Shown here: positions 4,778 to 6,483 of the stretch, one piece after another
Numbering within the stretch: the stretch's first letter is position 1
Layout: each line of letters starts with the position of its first letter
Translations under genes and position numbers: made by a program
The notes under the pieces: generated by a model
Told to the model about the DNA's origin: nothing
The model's input: the letters and a program-made list of their open reading frames with translations, nothing else
The model's database searches: none
Assembly: GCA_003511885.1 (NCBI GenBank)
Contig: DOIX01000070.1
Coordinates: forward strand, 1-6,483
From: Cyanobacteria bacterium UBA11153
Lineage (GTDB): Bacteria > Cyanobacteriota > Cyanobacteriia > Cyanobacteriales > Coleofasciculaceae
Reading direction: 5' to 3'
Length of the DNA stretch: 6,483 nt

Positions 4778-6388
4778 ATGTTGTCAGTTGAAAACCCTTG
4801 CCTCAGTTTAGCGATCGCCCGTCTCTCAACCTCTGAGGCGGATAATTTTGCCATTTGGGTAATTAAAGCCCCTTATCATGAGGGCTATGTTCATCATAAC
4901 TCGCCATGGCCTCAAACCTTGACTCAGACTTGGCTGGCGTGGCAACAAATGTTTTCCCTGGGAGAGTTGCCCCACATACCCCTAATCAATTACCCACCGA
5001 AAACCCAGCCGACTTCACCTCTAGATAGCGATATTACAGTACCAGACCCAGCAATTGGCTATGGGGGACGTTTGATGCAGCGATTGGGGATTGAATTGTG
5101 GCAATGGCTCTTTGCCGGTCCAATTCAAACAGCGTTAGCAGAAAGTCGCGGTATTGCGAGGGGACAAAATAAACCGCTGCGTTTGCGATTGGAAATTCGT
5201 CATCCCGATTTTATCCCACTCCCTTGGGAAATCATGCAAGATATGGCAGGTAAGCCAGCAGTATCTCTCTCGCCACACTTGTTATTTAGTCGCACTACTA
5301 GTAATGTTGACTCTCTTCAACTTAGAAGTAAAAATCAACAGACTCTTAAGGTGTTATTAGTATTAGGACAGGATACTCATAAATCTAACCGTTTAGCTGT
5401 TGGTTTACAACTAGAAGAAGAAGCAGCGGCACTAGAAGATGTTTTTAAAGCTTTGGGAAAAGGCAAGCTCACTTTGGTTCCTTGCCATGTTGATAAATTA
5501 CTGCAACCAACAAGGGGAGAACTAATTGATGCCTTAGAAAAGGGCGATTATAATATTGTATTTTATGCAGGTCATGGCGAACCTGGGCCAGATGGGGGCT
5601 TATTATTTCTAAACTCGGAAGCCACAATTAATGGTACTGAGCTTGCTCAAGTTTTAGTGCGAAATCAAGTAACATTAGCAGTATTTAATGCTTGTTGGGG
5701 CGCTCAACCAGAAACAGTAGGAGGACGGACTATCCCTCGCAGTAGTTTGGCAGAGGTATTAATACATCATGGGGTTCCCGCAGTTTTAGGAATGCGAGAT
5801 TCAATTGCCGATCGCGAATCTCTCAGTTTTATTAAAAGTTTAGCTCAATCTCTGGCAGAAAGGATGCCTATCGAGCAAGCTGTCGCCGTAGCTAGACAAC
5901 AACTCTTAACTCTATATAAATTTAATCAACCTGCTTGGACTTTGCCAGTTTTGTACGTTCATCCAGAGTTTAATGGAGAGTTAATTGCACCAATTGACGA
6001 AGTAATTACGGAATTTAATCTCCAAACAAACTGGGATGGTCCTCCCGTACCCTTAGCTTATTTGCGCTCTGTTCCTTCAAAAGATAAAGTTTGGCGGATT
6101 TTTGGTGGATTAATGCGAGTAGGAAGAAGTCAAGAAAATGATTTGGTAATGGATAAAGAAATGTGGGTAAGTTACAAACATGCCGAAATTATCTGCCGCG
6201 AGGTGTTAAGTGAGGAAGGAAGGGAACCTACTTATTTTATTCGCGATTTTTCTCGCAATGGTACTCATATTTTACTAGCTGATGGTTGGCAGAGAATCCA
6301 CCACGAGGAAGTGCCCTTGAAATCTGGTACTCAGTTAAAGTTTGGCAGTGCCCAAGGTGAAGCCCTAGAGTTTGTAATTGAAGGGTGA
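4778..6388 (+). CDS. CHAT-domain (caspase-like) protein with C-terminal FHA domain
   Basis: 536 residues, no signal peptide or membrane segment, so cytoplasmic. Residues 1-130 form a cyanobacterial N-terminal region (PCLSLAIARL at 7-16). A CHAT core follows at about 135-395: the strand LRLRLEI and LPWEIM (148-153), then KVLLVLGQD (191-199), the histidine motif FYAGHGE with His266, and the cysteine motif FNACWG with Cys306. Both members of the caspase/separase-type dyad are present, so peptidase activity is plausible. The C-terminus (about 440-535) is an FHA domain: RVGRS with Arg450, NDL (454-456), S-x-x-H with Ser465 and His468, and DFSRNGT with Asn494, the usual phosphothreonine-binding set. 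The FHA domain probably recruits a partner phosphorylated by a Ser/Thr kinase, or responds to such a signal; neither kinase nor substrate is encoded here. Start ATG 4778 has no Shine-Dalgarno and touches the preceding stop, suggesting translational coupling. Last gene of the block. Confidence 0.9.
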   Translation: MLSVENPCLSLAIARLSTSEADNFAIWVIKAPYHEGYVHHNSPWPQTLTQTWLAWQQMFSLGELPHIPLINYPPKTQPTSPLDSDITVPDPAIGYGGRLMQRLGIELWQWLFAGPIQTALAESRGIARGQNKPLRLRLEIRHPDFIPLPWEIMQDMAGKPAVSLSPHLLFSRTTSNVDSLQLRSKNQQTLKVLLVLGQDTHKSNRLAVGLQLEEEAAALEDVFKALGKGKLTLVPCHVDKLLQPTRGELIDALEKGDYNIVFYAGHGEPGPDGGLLFLNSEATINGTELAQVLVRNQVTLAVFNACWGAQPETVGGRTIPRSSLAEVLIHHGVPAVLGMRDSIADRESLSFIKSLAQSLAERMPIEQAVAVARQQLLTLYKFNQPAWTLPVLYVHPEFNGELIAPIDEVITEFNLQTNWDGPPVPLAYLRSVPSKDKVWRIFGGLMRVGRSQENDLVMDKEMWVSYKHAEIICREVLSEEGREPTYFIRDFSRNGTHILLADGWQRIHHEEVPLKSGTQLKFGSAQGEALEFVIEG

Positions 6389-6392
6389 ACTG

Positions 6393-6428
6393 CCCACGCT
6401 GACATTTTCTGGCAAAATATAGCGTGGG
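6393..6428. terminator. Two-tier hairpin after the CHAT-FHA gene (terminator or repeat-element end)
   Basis: CCCACGCT (6393-6400) is the exact complement of AGCGTGGG (6421-6428). The 20-base interval contains a second stem, ATTTT (6404-6408) with AAAAT (6414-6418), around a five-base loop. The structure begins four bases after the stop codon. Only a pyrimidine-rich ACTTCTCTCTAC follows, not a true T tract, so a processing/stabilising hairpin or a palindromic mobile-repeat end is as likely as a classical terminator. Confidence 0.6.
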
Positions 6429-6469
6429 ACTTCTCTCTACATTGTCAGGAGTTACGCAAAGTATAGTGA

Positions 6470-6483
6470 GGGGCTAGGGGCTA
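6470..6483. repeat. Heptanucleotide tandem repeat GGGGCTA x2, cut by the window edge
   Basis: GGGGCTA at 6470-6476 is repeated exactly at 6477-6483 and probably continues outside. It matches the degenerate heptads at 2-29 and the class of short heptamer repeats seen between genes of filamentous cyanobacteria. The preceding CAGGAGTTACGCAAA (6447-6461) also resembles, from memory, a dispersed Nostoc-type intergenic motif. Confidence 0.55.

Noticed and set aside
5154..5360. 68-codon frame within the CHAT-FHA gene
   Set aside because: It lies wholly inside the conserved CHAT coding sequence in another frame.

Overview
The window looks like chromosomal DNA from a filamentous, probably heterocyst-forming, cyanobacterium. 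Three things point there: five copies of the HIP1 octamer GCGATCGC (starting at 1067, 1994, 3636, 4593 and 4811); degenerate heptanucleotide repeats of the GGGGCTA type at both window edges; and proteins whose closest remembered relatives are cyanobacterial (a transmembrane coiled-coil protein and a CHAT-FHA protein). No rRNA, tRNA, CRISPR array, complete insertion sequence or phage gene is visible.

Layout. 1-364 is non-coding. It holds heptamer repeat remnants, a terminator- or operator-like hairpin (198-226), a plausible sigma-70-type promoter (246-273), and a short leader with a tandem 8-mer next to the Shine-Dalgarno. 365-2224 (+) is a full-length acetolactate synthase catalytic subunit (ilvB) with an extra C-terminal zinc ribbon, closed by a strong hairpin terminator (2228-2257). 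2258-2421 is non-coding with nothing recognisable beyond AT-rich sequence. 2422-3762 (-) converges on ilvB and encodes a membrane-anchored helical protein with internal repeats. An 85-base divergent spacer follows.

3848-6388 (+) is a tightly packed accessory-looking block. It contains a 119-aa orphan protein, a start-less fragment resembling the C-terminal winged-helix domain of some type II restriction proteins, a 73-aa orphan, and a 536-aa CHAT protease-like protein fused to an FHA phosphothreonine-binding domain. The 73-aa ORF and the CHAT gene share a reading frame and are separated by a single TGA followed at once by ATG. A two-tier hairpin and a heptamer tandem repeat close the window.

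Togetherness. ilvB is a housekeeping gene of branched-chain amino acid synthesis; its small subunit ilvN is not here, and nothing links ilvB to its neighbours. The most interesting part is the 3848-6388 block, where a candidate signalling protease sits behind small orphan genes and a decayed restriction-like fragment. A defence or stress-signalling role is possible but is inference from domain types and gene packing only.
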